This document shows positions 32,901 through 47,205 of a stretch of 64,000 nt of DNA, piece after piece (position 1 is the first letter of the stretch; every line of letters starts with the position of its first letter). This stretch comes from Turnera subulata (lineage: Eukaryota > Streptophyta > Magnoliopsida > Malpighiales > Passifloraceae). Both the position numbers and the translations under genes were made by a program. The notes beneath the pieces were generated by a model, which ran no database searches, was not told the origin of the DNA, and worked only from the letters and a program-made list of their open reading frames with translations. The DNA lies in contig JAKUCV010002423.1 of NCBI GenBank assembly GCA_028386065.3, positions 3,732 to 67,731 on the forward strand. The letters run 5' to 3'.

Positions 32901-35214
32901 CTAGGCCATTGGTGCGCGATTGGGGCGCCATTGGTGCGCGATTGGGGCGCCATTGGTGCGCCATTGGGGCACTATTGGTGCGCCAATGGTGAGCGATTGG
33001 TGCGATTTTTGAGTTTTGAGCTGGAATTTTGAGTTCTGAGTTTTGAGCTGAAATTTTGTACACACACCAATAAAAATTCAATACAGCCACCTGCGAAATT
33101 TCACATTTTTCTGAGATGTGGAAGTCCGACTTTTTATTTCTGGAACAATTAAAATACCGTAAATCGGGAAAAATGGAAAAGCACCTCAGATGTCCTCAAA
33201 ATGTCAGAGGAAGGCATCCAAAAATCCTTATCAATCATCCCCATATTTTTGGAATCGTCTTAGGTAGCATTTGACATGGTGGATTTGGAGATTGCTCTTT
33301 GGTGCGCTATTGGTGCGATTTTTGAGTTTTGAGCTGAAATTTTGCTTTTTGAGTTTTGAGCTGAAATTTCGTACACACACGAATAAAAATCCAGTTCAAC
33401 TACCTGCAAAATTTCTGATTTTTCTGAGAAGTGGAAGTCCGACTTTTTATTTTTGGAACAATTAAAATCCCGTAAATCTGGAAAAATGGAAAAGCACCGC
33501 AGATGAGCTCAAAATGTCCGGGGAAGGTATCCAAAAATCCTTATCAATCAACCCCATATTTGAGGAATCACCAAAGATAGCATTTGACCTGGCGAATTTG
33601 GAAATTGCTCTTATGCGCTGGTTCATTGGGCCATTGGTGGTGCGCGATTGGGGTGCCTTTGGGGCACCATTGGGGCGCTATTGGGTCGCCAATGGCACGA
33701 TTTTTAATTTTTGAGCTTAAATTTTTTCCACAGACCAATAAAAACCAATTCCAACTACCTGCAAAATTGCAGAATTTTCTGAGAAGTGGAAGTCCAACTT
33801 TTCGTTTTGCAACAATTAAAATCCCGTAAATTGGGAAAAATGGAAAAGCACCCCAGATTGGCTCAAAATGTACGGGGAAGGCATCCAAAAATTCTTATAA
33901 ATCATCCTAGGCAGAATTTGACATGGTGGATTTGGAAATTGCTCATTGGTGCGCCATTGGGGCGCCATTGGTTCGCCATTGGTGCGCCATTGGTGCGATT
34001 TTTGAGTTTTGAGCTGAAATTTTGATTTTTGACTTTTGAGCTGAAATTTTGTACAGACACCAATAAAAATCCAATCCAACTACCTGAAAAATTTCAGATT
34101 TTTTTTTAGATATGGAAGTCCGACTTTTTATTTTTGGAACAATTAAAATCCCGTAAACCGGAAAAAATGGAAAAGCACCTCAGTTGTGCTCAAAACGTCC
34201 TGGGAAGGCATCCAAAAATCCTTATAAATCATCCGCATATTTTTGGAATCATCATAGGTAGCATTTTACTTGGTGGATTTTGACATTTCTCTTATGCATT
34301 GGTTCACTAGGCCATTGGGGCGCTATTGGGGCGCCATTGGTGCGCCATTGGCGCGCCATTGGTGAAATTTTTGAGTTTTGAGCTGAAATTTTGTTTTTTG
34401 AGTTTTGCGCTGAAATTTTGTACACAAAAGAATAAAAAGCGAATCCAACTACCTGCAAAATTTCAGATTTTTCTGAGAAGTGGAAGTCCGACTTTTTCTT
34501 TTTTGAACAATTAAAATCCCGTAAATCGGGAAAAATGGAAAACCACCTCACATGATCTCAAAATATCCGGGAAAGGCATCCAAAGTTCCTTATAAATCAT
34601 CCCCATTTTTGTGGAATCATCTTATGTAGCATTTTACATGATGGATTTGGAGATTACTCTTATGCATTGGTTCACCGGGCCATTGGTGCGCTATTGGGGC
34701 ACCACTGGGGCGCCATTGGGGCGATATTAGTGAGCCATTGGTGAGTTATTGGTGCGATTTTTGAGTTTTGAGCTGAAATTTTCATTTTTGAGTTTTGAGC
34801 TGAAATTTTCTACACACACCAATAAAAATCCATTCCAACTACCTGCAAAATTTTAGATTTTTCTGAGATGTGGAAGTCCGACTTTTTATTTTTGGAATTA
34901 TTAAAATCCCGTAAATCGGGAAAAATAGAAAAGCACCTCAGATGACCTTTAAAATGTCAGAGGAAGGCATCCAAAAATCCTTATAAATCATCCCCATATT
35001 TGTGGAATCATCTTAGGTAGCATTTGACATGGTGGATTTTGAGACTGCTCATTGGTGCGCTATTGGTGCGATTTTTGAGTTTTGAGCTGAAATTTTCATT
35101 TTTGAGTTTTGTGCTGAAATTTTATACACACACCAATAAAAATCCAATCCAACTACCTGCAAATTTTTAGATTTTTCTGAGAAGTGGAAGTCCGACAGTT
35201 TATTTTTGGAACTA

Positions 35215-36163
35215 TTTTTTTTTTATGCTAATCGAGAGATTTTATTGAGAAGGAAGAATATTTACAAAGAAAGAAATACAGAGGGAAATGAGCCCTGCAT
35301 GTAACAACACGATATCGATAGATTTTGCAACCTCAATTAAACAGTATAACCTATTGTTACTGAGTTGCCATGACGCCAACACCAAAAAGGCTCTGGAGAC
35401 ACTAAAACAACACCCGCCCCATAAGGAAACGACGGATGAAGGGTCTTGAACCAAGAAAACGTCTGCGAACGAACTAGATCAAATAGTTGGTCAGATTGTA
35501 AAGATGTTTGAGAAAAAATAAGTGCATTGCGAGCAAGCCATATTGACCACAACAACGCCAGCCCCAAAATCATCCAAGCCTGCTCTGCACAAGGATGTCC
35601 AGCCAACCCTGGCCATTGCACAAGCCAAGCTGCAATGTCACTCGGAGAAATCCAACACACACCCCACCAGCGACAAAGGCGTTGCCAGAGACGTGAGGTC
35701 ACCGGGCAACAGAAGAACAAGTGGGAAGCATCCTCCAATGCTTCCGTACAGAAGGGACACACCGAATCTGCTGCCTGAAAGATACCCCGACGACCAAGAA
35801 ACTCCCTGGTAGTCACACCTTCATTTAAAACCAACCATAAGAAAAATTCAATCTTCGGAGGAGCTAATTCCAGCCAGGCAAGCGGTTGCGGACGAAGGAG
35901 AACCGCTGCATTCAGAAACAAATAGGCCGAATGGACAGTATACATTCCGCGACTATCATGAATCCACACCCAAGCATCATGTTGAGCACCACGAAAATGC
36001 AACCCCTCCAACGCCGATTCAAGCTGGCCACATATCTCTTGCTCCCACCTGTATAACCGTCGAGTCCAACCCAGGAGGGAATCAAAGTGCAAAAATTGTT
36101 GCCTAGCCTCTCCACTTTTCATGATATTCCTCCAAATAGGAGATGCCTTAGCCCCATCGAAAG
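35215..36163 (-). mobile_element. 5'-truncated LINE 3' end inserted in the satellite
   Basis: A run of ten T (35215-35224) marks the poly(A) end on the minus strand. The minus frame (36163-35337) encodes the C-terminal part of a LINE ORF2: AWVWIHDSRGMYTVHSAY, then WLELAPPKIEFFLWL and the zinc-binding motif CPFC..EDASHLFFCC (reverse transcriptase zinc-binding, zf-RVT). Satellite sequence resumes at AAAATCCCGTAAATCGG. No target duplication is evident. The open frame of about 275 codons suggests a fairly recent insertion. Confidence 0.88.
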
Positions 36164-39100
36164 AAAATCCCGTAAATCGGGGAAAATGGGAAAGCACCTC
36201 AGATGACCTCAAAATGTCAGAGGAAGGCATCCAAAAATCCTTATAAATCATCCCCATATTTGTGGAATCATCTTAGGTAGCATTTGACATGGTGAATTTG
36301 GAGACTGCTCATTGGTGCGCCATTGGTGCGCTATTGGTGCGATTTTTGAGTTTTGAGCTGAAATTTTGACTTATGAGTTTTGTGCTTAAATTCTGTACAC
36401 ACACGAATAAAAATTCAGTCCAACTACTTGCAAAATTTCAGATTTTTTCTGAGATGTGGAAGTCCGACTTTTTATTTTTGGAACAATTAAAATCCCATAA
36501 ATCGGGAAAAATGGAAAAGCACCTCAGATGACCTCAAAATGTCCGAGGAAGGCATCCAAAAATCCTTATCATTCATCCCCATATTTTTGAAATCATCTTA
36601 GGTAGCATTTGACATGGTGGATTTGGAGATTGCTCTGTGGTGCGCTATTGGTGCGATTTTTGAGTTTTGAGCTGAAATTTTGCTTTTTGAGTTTTGAGCT
36701 GAAATTTTGTACACACACGAATAAAAATCCAGTTCAACTACCTGCAAATGGAAGTCCGATTTTTATTTTTGCAACAGTTAAAATCCCGTAAATCGGGAAA
36801 AATGGAAAAGCACCGCAGATGAGCTCAAAATGTCCGGGGAAGGTATCCAAAAATCCTTATAAATCATCCCCATATTTCTTGGATCATCACAGAAAGCATT
36901 TGACTTTGCGAATTTGGAGACTGCTCTTATGCATTGGTTCATTGGGCCATTGGTGGTGCGCGATTGGGGAGCCATTGGGGCGCCAATGGGGCGCTATTGG
37001 GTCGCCAATGGCACGATTTTTGAGTTTTGAGCTTAAATTTTTTACACAAACCAATAAAAACCAAAACCAACTACCTGAAAAATTACAGAATTTTCTGAGA
37101 AGTGGAAGTCCAACTTTTAGTTTTGCAACAATTAAAATCCCGTAAATTGGGAAAAATGGAAAAGCACCCCAGATTGGCTCAAAATGTACGGGGAAGGCAT
37201 CCAAAAATTCTTATAAATCATCCTAGGCAGAATTTGACATGGTGGATTTGGAAATTGCTCATTGGTGCGCCATTGGGGCGCCATTGGTTCGCCATTTGTG
37301 CGATTTTTGAGTTTTGAGCTGAAATTTTGATTTTTGACTTTTGAGCTGAACTTTTGTACACACACCAATAAAAATCCAATCCAACTACCTGAAAATTTTC
37401 AGATTTTTTTGAGATATGGAAGTCCGACTTTTTATTTTTGGAACAATTAAAATCCCGTAAACCGGAAAAAATGGAAAAGCACCTCAGATGAGCTCAAAAC
37501 GTCCTGGGAAGGCATCCAAAAATCCTTATAAATCATCCGCATATTTTTGGAATCATCATAGGTAGCATTTTACTTGGTGGATTTTGACATTTCTCTTATG
37601 CATTGGTTCACTGTGCCATTGGGGCGCTATTGGGGCGCCATTGGTGCGCCATTGGCGCGCCATTGGTGCAATTTTTAAGTTTTGAGCTGAATTTTTTTTT
37701 TTTGAGTTTTGTGTTGAAATTTTGTACACACACGAATAAAAAGCGAATCCAACTACCTGCATAATTTCAGAATTTTCTGAGAAGTGGAAGTCCGACTTTT
37801 TCTTTTTTGAACAATTAAAATCCCGTAAATCGGGAAAAATGGAAAACCACCTCACATGATCTCAAAATATCCGGGGAAGGCATCCAAAGTTCCTTATAAA
37901 TCATCCCCATTTTTGTGGAATCATCTTATGTAGCATTTTACATGATGGATTTGGAGATTACTCTTATGCATTGGTTCACCGGGCCATTGGTGCGCTATTG
38001 GGGCACCACTGGGGCGCCATTGGGGCGCTATTAGTGCGCCATTGGTGAGTTATTGGTGCGATTTTTGAGTTTTGAGCTGAAATTTTCATTTTTGAATTTT
38101 GAGCTGAAAGTTTCTACACACACCAATAAAAATCCAATCCAACTACCTGCAAAATTTTAGATTTTTCTGAGATGTGGAAGTCCGACTTTTTATTTTTGGA
38201 ACTATTAAAATCCCGTAAATTGGGAAAAATAGAAAAGCACCTCAGATGACCTTTAAAATGTCAGAGGAAGGCATCCAAAAATCCTTATAAATCATCCCTA
38301 TATTTGTGGAATCATCTTAGGTAGCATTTGACATGGTGCATTTGGAGACTGCTCATTGGTGCGCTATTGGTGCGATTTTTGAGTTTTGAGCTGAAATTTT
38401 CATTTTTGAGTTTTGTGCTGAAATTTTATAAACACACTAATAAAAATCCATTCCACCTACTTTCAAAATTTCAGAATTTTCTGAGAAGTGGAAGTCAGAC
38501 TTTTTAATTTTTGGAACAATTAAGATCCAGTAAATCGGGGAAAGAAGGAGAAGCACCTCAGATGACCTCAAAATGTCCGGGGAAGGCATCCAAAAATCCT
38601 TATAAATCATTCCCATATTTGTGGAGTAATCTTAGGTAGTATTTTACATGGTGGATTTGGAGATTTCTCGTATGCATTAGTTCACTGGGCCATTGGGGCG
38701 CCATTGAGGCGCTATTGGTGCGCCATTGGTGTGCTACTGGTCTGATTTTTGAGTTTTGAGCTGAAATTTTCATTTTTGATTTTTGAGCTGAAATTTCTTG
38801 CACACATCAATACAAATCCAATCCTACTACCTGGAAAATGTTAGATTTTTCTGAGATGTGGAAGTCCAACTTTTTATTTTTGGAACTATTAAAATCCCGT
38901 AAATCGGGAAAAATCGAAAAGCACCTCAGATGACCTCAAAATGTCAGAGGAAGGCATCCAAAAATCCTTATAAATCATCCCCATATTTTTGGAATCATCA
39001 TAGGTAGCATTTGACATGGTTGATTTTGAGATTGCTCTTATGCGTTGGGGCGCCATTGGCGCGCGATTGTGGCGCCATTGGTGCGCTATTGGGGCGCCAT

Positions 39101-42100
39101 TGGTGCGATTTTTGAGTTTTGAGCTGAAATTTTGATTTTTGAGTTATGAGCTGAAATTTTTTGAACAAACCAATAAAAACCCAATCCAACTACCTACAAA
39201 ATTTCAGAATTTTCAGAGATGTGGATGTCCAACTTTTCGTTTTTGGAACAATTAAAGTCCCGTAAATTGGGAAAAATGAAAAAGCACCCCAGAAGAGCTC
39301 AAAATGTCCGGGGAGGGCATCAAAAAATCCTTATAAATCACCCCCATATTTTTGGAATCATCTTAGGTAGCATTTGAGATGTTGGATTTGGACAATGCTC
39401 ATTGGGGCGCCATTGGTGCAATTTTTGAGTTTTGAGCTGAAATTTTGATTTTTTAGTTTTGATCTGAAATTTTGTACACACAACAATAAAAATACTATCC
39501 AACTACCTGAAAAATTTCTGATTTTTCTGAGATATGGAAGTCTGACTTTTTATTTTTTGAACAATTAAAATCCAGTAAATCGGAAAAAATGGAAAAGCTC
39601 CTCAGATGAGCTCAAAACATCCTATGAAGGCATCCAAAAGTCCTTATAAATCATCCTCATATTTGTGGAATCATCATAGGTAACATTTTACATGGTTGAT
39701 TTGGAGATTTCTCTTATGCATTGGTTCACTTGGGCATTGGTGCGCCATTGGTGCGATTTTTGAGTTTTGAGCTGAGATTTTAATTTTCGAGTTTTGAGCT
39801 GAAACTTTGTACACACACGAATAAAAAGCCAATCCAACTACCTGAAAAATTTCAGATTTTTCTGAGAAGTGGAAGTCCGACTTTTTATTTTAGGAACAAT
39901 TAAATTTCCGTAAATCAGGAAAAATGGAAAAGCACCTAAGATGAGCTGAAAATGTCCGGGGAAGGCGTCCAAAAGTGTTTACAAGTCATCCCCATATTTG
40001 TGGAATCATCTTAGGTAGCATTTTACATGGTGGATTTGGAGATTGCTCCTATGCATTGGTTCGCTGGGCCATTGGTGCACTAATGGGGCGCTATTGGTGC
40101 GATTTTTGAGTTTTGAGCTGAAATTTTCTACACACACCAATAAAAATCCAATCCAACTACCTGCAAAATTTCATATTTTTCTGATATGTGAAAATGCGAC
40201 TTTTTTTTTGGATTAATTAAAATCCCGTAATTCGGGAAAAATGGAAAACCACCTCAGATGATCTCAAAATGTCCGGGGAAGGCATCCAAAAATCCTTATA
40301 AATCATTCCCATATTTGTGGAATAATCTTAGGTAGCATCTTACTTGGTGGATTTGGAGATTTCTCGTATGCATTGGTTCACTGGGCCATTGGGGCGCCAT
40401 TGGGGCGCTATTGGTGCGCCATTGGTGTGCTACTGGTCTGATTTTTGAGTTTTGAGCTGAAATATTCTTTTTTGAGTTTTGAGCTGAAATGTTTTGCACA
40501 CATCAATACAAATCCAATCCTACTACCTGGAAAATGTTAGATTTTTCTGAGATGTGGAAGTCCAACTTTTTATTTTTGGAACTATTAAAATCGCGTAAAT
40601 CGGGAAAAATGGAAAAGCACCTCAGATGACCTCAAAATGTCAGAGGAAGGCATCCAAAAATCCTTATAAATCATCCCCATATTTTTGGAATCATCATAGG
40701 TAGCATTTGACATGGTTGATTTCGAGATTGCTCTATATGCATTGGGGCGCCACTGGTGCGCGATTGGGGCGCCATTGGTGCGCCATTGGTGCGCTATTGG
40801 GGCGCCATTGGTGCGATTTTTGAGTTTTGAGCTGAAATTTTGATTTTTGAGTTCTGAGCTGAAATTTTTTGAACAAACCAATAAAAACCCAATCGAACTA
40901 CCTGCAAATTTTCAGAATTTTCTGAGATGTGGATGTCCAACTTTTCGTTTTTGGAACAATTAAAGTCCTCGTAAATTGGGAAAAATGGAAAAGCACCCCA
41001 GAAGAGCTCAAAATGTCCGGGGAAGGCCAAAAATCCTTATAAATCACCCCCATATTTTTGGAATCATCTTAGGTAGCATTTGACATGTTGGATTTGGACA
41101 ATGCTCATTGGGGCGCCATTGGTGCAATTTTTGAGTTTTGAGCTGAAATTTTGATTTTTGAGTTTTGATCTGAAATTTTGTACACACACCAATAAAAATA
41201 CTATCCAACTACCTGCAAAAGTTCTAATTTTTCTGAGATATATAAGTCTGACTTTTTATTTTTTGAACAACTAAAATCCCGTAAATCGGAAAAAATGGAA
41301 AAGCACCTCAGATGAGCTCAAAACATCCTAGGAAGGCATCCAAAAGTCCTTATAAATCATCCGCATATTTGTGGAATCATCATAGGTAGCCTTTTACATG
41401 GTTGATTTGGAGATTGCTCTTATGCATTGGTTCACTTGGGCATTGGTGCGCTATTGGGGCGCGATTGGTGCGATTTTTGAGTTTTGAGCTGAGATTTTAA
41501 TTTTTGAGTTTTGAGCTGAGACTTTGTACACACACGAATAAAAAGCCAATCCAACTACCTGAAAAATTTCAGATTTTTCTGAGAAGTGGAAGTCCGACTT
41601 TTTATTTTTGGAACAATTAAATTTCCGTAAATCGGGAAAAATGGAAAAGCACCTCAGATGAGCTCAAAATGTCCGGGGAAGGCATCCAAAAATCCTTATA
41701 AATCATCCCCATATTTTTGGAATCAACATATATAGCATATTACATGGAGAATTTGGAGATTGCTCTTTTGCATTGGTTTATTGGGCCATTGGTGCGCCAA
41801 TGGTGCGCGATTGGGGCGCCATTGGGGCGATTTTTGAGTTTTGAGCTGGAATTTTGATTTTTGAGTTTTGAGCTGATTTTTTTTTACACAAACCAATAAA
41901 AAAAATTCAACTACCTGAAAAATTTCAGAATTTTTTGAGAAGTGGAAGTCCAACTTTTCGTTTTTACAACAATTAAAATCCCGTAAATCGGAAAAAATGG
42001 AAAAGCACCCCAGATTGGCTCAAAATTTCCGGGGAAGGCATCCAAAAATCCTTATAAATCATCCCCATATTTTTGGAATCATCTTAGGTAGCATTTGACA

Positions 42101-45100
42101 TGGTGGATTTGGACATTTCTCATTGGTGCGCCACTGGGGCGCCATTGGTTCGCTATTGGTGCGATTTTTGAGTTTTGAGCTGAAATTTTAATTTTTGAGT
42201 TTTGAGCTGAAAATTTGTACACACACCAATAAAACTCCAATCTAACTACCTGCAAAATTTCAGATGTTTCTGAGAAGTAGAAGTCCAACTTTTTTTTTTG
42301 GCACAATTAAAATCCTGTAATTCGGAAAAAAGTGGAAAAGCACCTCAGATGAGCTCAAAATGTCCGGGGAAGGCATCCAAAAATCCTTATAAATCATCCC
42401 CATATTTGTGGAATCATCACAGGTAGCATTTTACATGGTGGATTTGGAGATTGCTCTTATGCATTGGCTCACTGGGCCATTGGTGCGCTATTGTGGCTCC
42501 ATTGGGGCCCATTGGTGTGCTATTGGTGTGCCATTGGTGCGATTTTTGACTTTTGAGCTGAAATTTTGATTTTTGAGTTTTGAGAAGAAATTTTGAACAC
42601 ACATGAGTAAGAAGTCAATCCAACTACCTGAAAAATTTGAGTTTTTTTCTGAGATGTGGAAGTCCGAATTTTATTTTTGGAACAATTAAAATACCGTAAA
42701 TCAGGAAAAATGGAAAACCACCTTAGATGATCTCAAAATGTCCGAGGAAGGCATCCAAAAATCCTTATAAATCATCCCCATATTTGTGGAATCATCATAG
42801 GTAGCATTTTACATGATGTATTTGGAGATTGCTCTTATGCATTGGTTCACTGGGCCATTAGTGCGCTATTGGGGCTCCGATGGTGCGCCGTTGGGGCGCT
42901 ATTGGTGCGCCATTGGTGAGCTATTGGTGCGATTTTTGAGTTTTGAGCTGAAATTTTCATTGTTGAGTTTTGAGCTGAAATTTTCTACATATACCAATAA
43001 AAATCCAATCCAACTACCTGCAAAATTTTAGATTTTTCTGAGTAGTGGAAGTCAGATTTTTTATTTTTGGAACTAATAAAATCCCGTAAATCGGGAAAAA
43101 TGGAAAAGCACCTCAGATGACCTCAAATTGCCCGAGGAAGGCATCCAAAATTCCTTATAAATCATCCCCATATTTGTGGAATCATCTTAGGTAGCATTTG
43201 ACATGGTGCATTTGGAGATTGCTCATTGGTGCGCCATTGGTGTGATTTATGAGTTTTGAGCTGAAATTTTGTACACATACGAAAAGAAATCCAGTCCAAC
43301 TACCTGAAAAATTTCAGATTTTTCTAAGATGTGAAAGTCCGACTTTTTATTTTCGGAACAATTAAAATCCCGTAAATTGGGAAAAATGGAAAAGCACCTC
43401 AAATGACCTCAAAATGTCCGAGGAAGGCATTCAAATGTCCGTATAAATCATCCGCATACTTTTTGAATCATCTTAGGTAGCATTTGACATGGTGGATTTT
43501 GCGATTGCTCCTTGGTGCGCCATTGGGGCGCTATTGGTGCAATCTTTGAGTTTTGAGTTGAAATTTTGATTTTTGAGTTTTGAGCTTAAATTTTGTATAA
43601 ACACGAATAAAAATCAAGTCAACCTACCAGCAAAATTTTGGAGTTTTCGGAGATGTGGAAGTCTGAATTTTTAATTTTTGGAACAATTAAAATCCCGTAA
43701 ATCGGGAAAAATGGGAAAGCACCTCAGATGAGCTCAAAATGTCCGGTGAAGGCATCCAATAATTCTAATAAATCTTCCTCATATTTGTGGAATCATCTTA
43801 GGTAGCATTTTACATGGTAGATTTTGAGATTTCTCCTATGCATTGGTTCACAGGGCCATTGGTGCGCCAATGGGGCGCTATTGGTGCGCAATTGGTGAGC
43901 TATTGGTGCGATTTTTGAGTTTTGAGATGAAATTTTCATTTCTGAGTTTTGAGCTGAAATTTTCTACACAAACCAATAAAAATCCAATCTAACTACCTGC
44001 AAAATTTTAGACTTCTCTGAGATATGGAAGTCCGATTTATTTTTGGAACGATTAAAATCCCGTAAATCGGGAAAAATGGAAATGCATCTCAGATGACCTC
44101 AAAATCTCTGAGGAAGGCCTCCAAAAATCCTTATAAATCATCCCCATATTTGTGGAATCATCTTAGGTAGCATTTGACATGGTGGATTTGGAGATTGCTC
44201 ATTGGTGCGCTCGTGGTGCGATTTTTGAGTTTTGAGCTGAAATTTTTTACACAAACCAATAAAAACCCAATCCAACTACCTGCAAAATTTCAGAATTTTC
44301 TGAGATGTGGAATTCCAACTTTTTGTTCTTGGAACAATTAAAATCCCGTAAATTGGGAAAAATAGAAAAGCACCCCAGATGAGCTCAAAAAGTTCGGGGA
44401 AGGCGTCCAAAAATCCTTATAAATCATCTTAGCTAGCATTTGACATGGTGGATTTGGTGATTTCTCGTTGGTGCGCTATTGGTGCGCCATTGGTGCGATT
44501 TATGAGTTCTGAGCTGAAATTTTAATTTTTGAGTTTTGAGCTGAAATTTCGTACACACACGAATAAAAAGCCATTCCAACTACCTGAAAAATTTTAGATT
44601 TTTTCTGAGATGTGGAAGTCCTACTTTTTATTTTTGGAACAATTAAAATCCCGTAAATCGGGAAAAATGGAAAAGCACCTCAGATGAGCTCAAAATGTCC
44701 GGGGAAGGTATCCAAAAATCCTTATAAATCATCCCCATATTTGTAGAATCATGTTAGGTAGCATTTTACATGGTGGATTTGGAGATTCCTCTAATGCAAT
44801 GGTTCACTGGGCCATTGGTGCGCTATTGGGGCGCCATTGGTGCGCCATTGGTGAGCTATTGGTTCGATTTCTGAGTTTTGAGCTGAAATTTTCATTTTTG
44901 AGTTTTGAGCTGAAATTTTCTACACACACCAATAAAAATCCAATCCATCTAGCTGCAAAAAGTTAGATTTTTCTGAGAAGTGGATGTCCGGGTTTTTATT
45001 TTTGGATCTATTCAAATCCCGTAAATCAGGAAAAATGGAAGTGCACCTCAGATGACCTTAAAATATACGAGGAAGGCATCCAAAAATCCTTATAAATCAT

Positions 45101-46555
45101 CCCTAGATTGGTGTAATCATCTTAGGTAGCATTTTACATGGTGGATTTGGAGATTGCTTTTTGGTGCGCCCTTGGTGCGCTATTGGTGCGATTTTTGAGT
45201 TTTGAGCTGAAATTTTGATTTGTAAGTTTTGAGCTGAAATTTTGTACACACATGAATAAAAATCTAGTTCAACTACCTGTAAAATTTCAGATTTTTCTGA
45301 GTTGTGGAAGTCCGACTTTTTAATTTTTGGAATAATTAAATTCCCATAAATCGAGAAAAATGGAAAAGCACCTAAGATGAGCTCAAAATGTCCGGGGAAG
45401 GCATCCAGAATTCCTTATAAATCATCCCCATATTTTTGGAATCATCTTAGGTAGCATTTTACATGGTGGATTTGGAGCTTGCTCTTATGCAATGGTTCAC
45501 TGGGCCATTGGTGCGTCATTGGGGGGCCATTGGTGCGTCATTGGGGCGCCACTGGTACGATTTTTAAGTTTTGAGCTGAAATTTTGATTTTTGAGTTTTG
45601 AGCTGAATTTTTGTACACACCAATAAAAATCGAATCCAACTACCTGCAAAATTTCAGATTTTGTTGAGATGTGGAAGTCTGACTTTTTATTTTTGGAACA
45701 ATTAAAATACCGTAAATCGGGAAAAATGGAAAAGCACCTGAGATGAGCTCAAAATGTCCGGGAAAGGCATCCAAAAATCCTTATAAATCATCCCTATATT
45801 TGTGGAATCATCTTAGGTAGCATTTTACATGTTAGATTTGGAGATTGCTCTTATGCATTGGTTCACTGGACCATTGGTGCGCCATTTGGGCGCCATTGGG
45901 GTGCTATTGGTGCGATTTTTGAGTTTCGAGCTGAAATTTTGGTTTTTGAGTTTTGAGCTGAAATTTTGTTCAAATTCCAGTAAAAATCCAATCCAACTAC
46001 CTGCAAAATTTCAGAATTTCCTGAGATGCGGAAGTCCGACTTTTCATTTTTGGAACAATTAAATTCCCGTAAAAGGGGAAAAACGAAAAAGCACCCCAGA
46101 TGTGCTCAAAATTTCCGGAGAACACATCCAAAAATTCTTATAAATCATCCCCATATTTCTGGAATCGGTAGAATTTGACATGGTGGATTTGGAGAATGCT
46201 CATTGGTGCGGCATTGGTGCGATTTTGGAGTTTTGAGCTGAAATTTTAATTTTTTGGGTTTTGAGCTGAAATTTTGTACACACACCAATAAATATCCAAT
46301 CCAACTACCTACAAAATTTCAGATTTTTCTGAGAAGTGGAAGTCCGATTTTTTATTTTTGGAACAATTAAAATTCCGTAAATCAGGAAAATTGGAAAAGC
46401 ACCTCAGATGAGCTCAAAATGTTCGGGGAAGGCTTCTAAAAATTTTTATAAAACATCCCCATATTTGTGGAATCATCTTAGGTAGCATTTTACATGCTGG
46501 ATTTGGAGATTGCTCTTATGCATTGGTTCGCTAGGCCATTGGTGTACACTTTTAT

Positions 46556-46583
46556 TGCAGGTAGTTGGATTGGATTTTTATTG
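46556..46583 (-). repeat. Inverted satellite fragment at the array edge
   Basis: TGCAGGTAGTTGGATTGGAT.. is the reverse complement of the monomer segment CAATAAAAATCCAATCCAACTACCTGCA. It is followed by a normal-orientation piece (GGTGGATTTGGAGATTGCTC). It marks a rearranged right border. Confidence 0.8.
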
Positions 46584-46599
46584 ATGGTGGATTTGGAGA

Positions 46600-47205
46600 T
46601 TGCTCATTAATTACACACGCATGTGGGTAATTAATCGTCATTAGGCCTTTTTTAGTCGTCAACTTTTGGGCTTGGGCTATTATATTTCCTTTAATTAATA
46701 GTATGAGTTGTCATGGGGCATTATCAACTTTTGTTTGCTGATCATTGTTCTTCAAACTCGGCAAAAGACTTGGCCGACTTAGGATTTCTACTTGGGTAGT
46801 TTTATTTCATTATTTTAGTTACAAGTCTAAATCCATTAGGGTTTAGTATTATACTAGTATAAATAAGACCTTTGGGGTTCATATTTTACACACATGATGA
46901 ATATTTGAGTTTTGATAGCTTTTGCTAACACAGTTGGAGGTTCTCTTAAACCTTGTTTTGCAAGATAGATGAATTTCTCTCTTATTTATTTTAGGGATTG
47001 CATTTACTTATCAGGTAATTGATTTGCTTGTGGCGTATTCAAGATTCGTTGTGTTTATTACTCTATTGTTGTTTAACGCCTTTGTTGTGTTTTGAGGTGA
47101 TAGAGGTAATCACTAAACTCTCTTTGGTGAATTGATTTCTGATCTTGGTGACTCGATTGGTGAGGAGGTGCTATCTAGCTTTGTTCTGGTAGTGTTGCCG
47201 TATCA
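46600..47205 (+). repeat. Gypsy LTR (type D), plus strand
   Basis: Ends GTGTTGCCGTATCA at 47205 and has a TATAAATAAG box at about 46858. Its reverse complement is found at 58535 onwards. It joins directly to an integrase tail, so the PBS, gag and most of pol between are deleted. The start is uncertain, lying next to the satellite. Confidence 0.55.

Larger units (their letters stand above)
29938..46620 (+). repeat. Satellite array, about 46 monomers of about 345 bp
   Basis: Landmarks such as TTTTTGGAACAATTAAAATC, CCGTAAATCGGGAAAAATGG, GGCATCCAAAAATCCTTATA and GTAGCATTTGACATGGTGGA recur about 46 times, at spacings of about 290-400 bp. Length varies because of two internal sub-repeats: an 11-bp unit (ATTGGTGCGCC / ATTGGGGCGCC, one to eight copies) and a 27-bp unit (TTTTTGAGTTTTGAGCTGAAATT.., one or two copies). 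Larger duplications exist: the block at about 33270-35140 matches 36600-38440, and about 38590-40280 matches 40280-41980. Both sub-repeats and the LINE insertion create spurious minus-strand frames of 60-110 codons. It is a tandem satellite, possibly pericentromeric or heterochromatic. Confidence 0.93.

Noticed and set aside
30338..43031. Many frames of 60-110 codons with repeated AQNSKI, HQWRTNGAP and SFELKF peptides
   Set aside because: They are translations of the satellite. The 27-bp sub-repeat keeps frame, which lengthens ORFs by chance.
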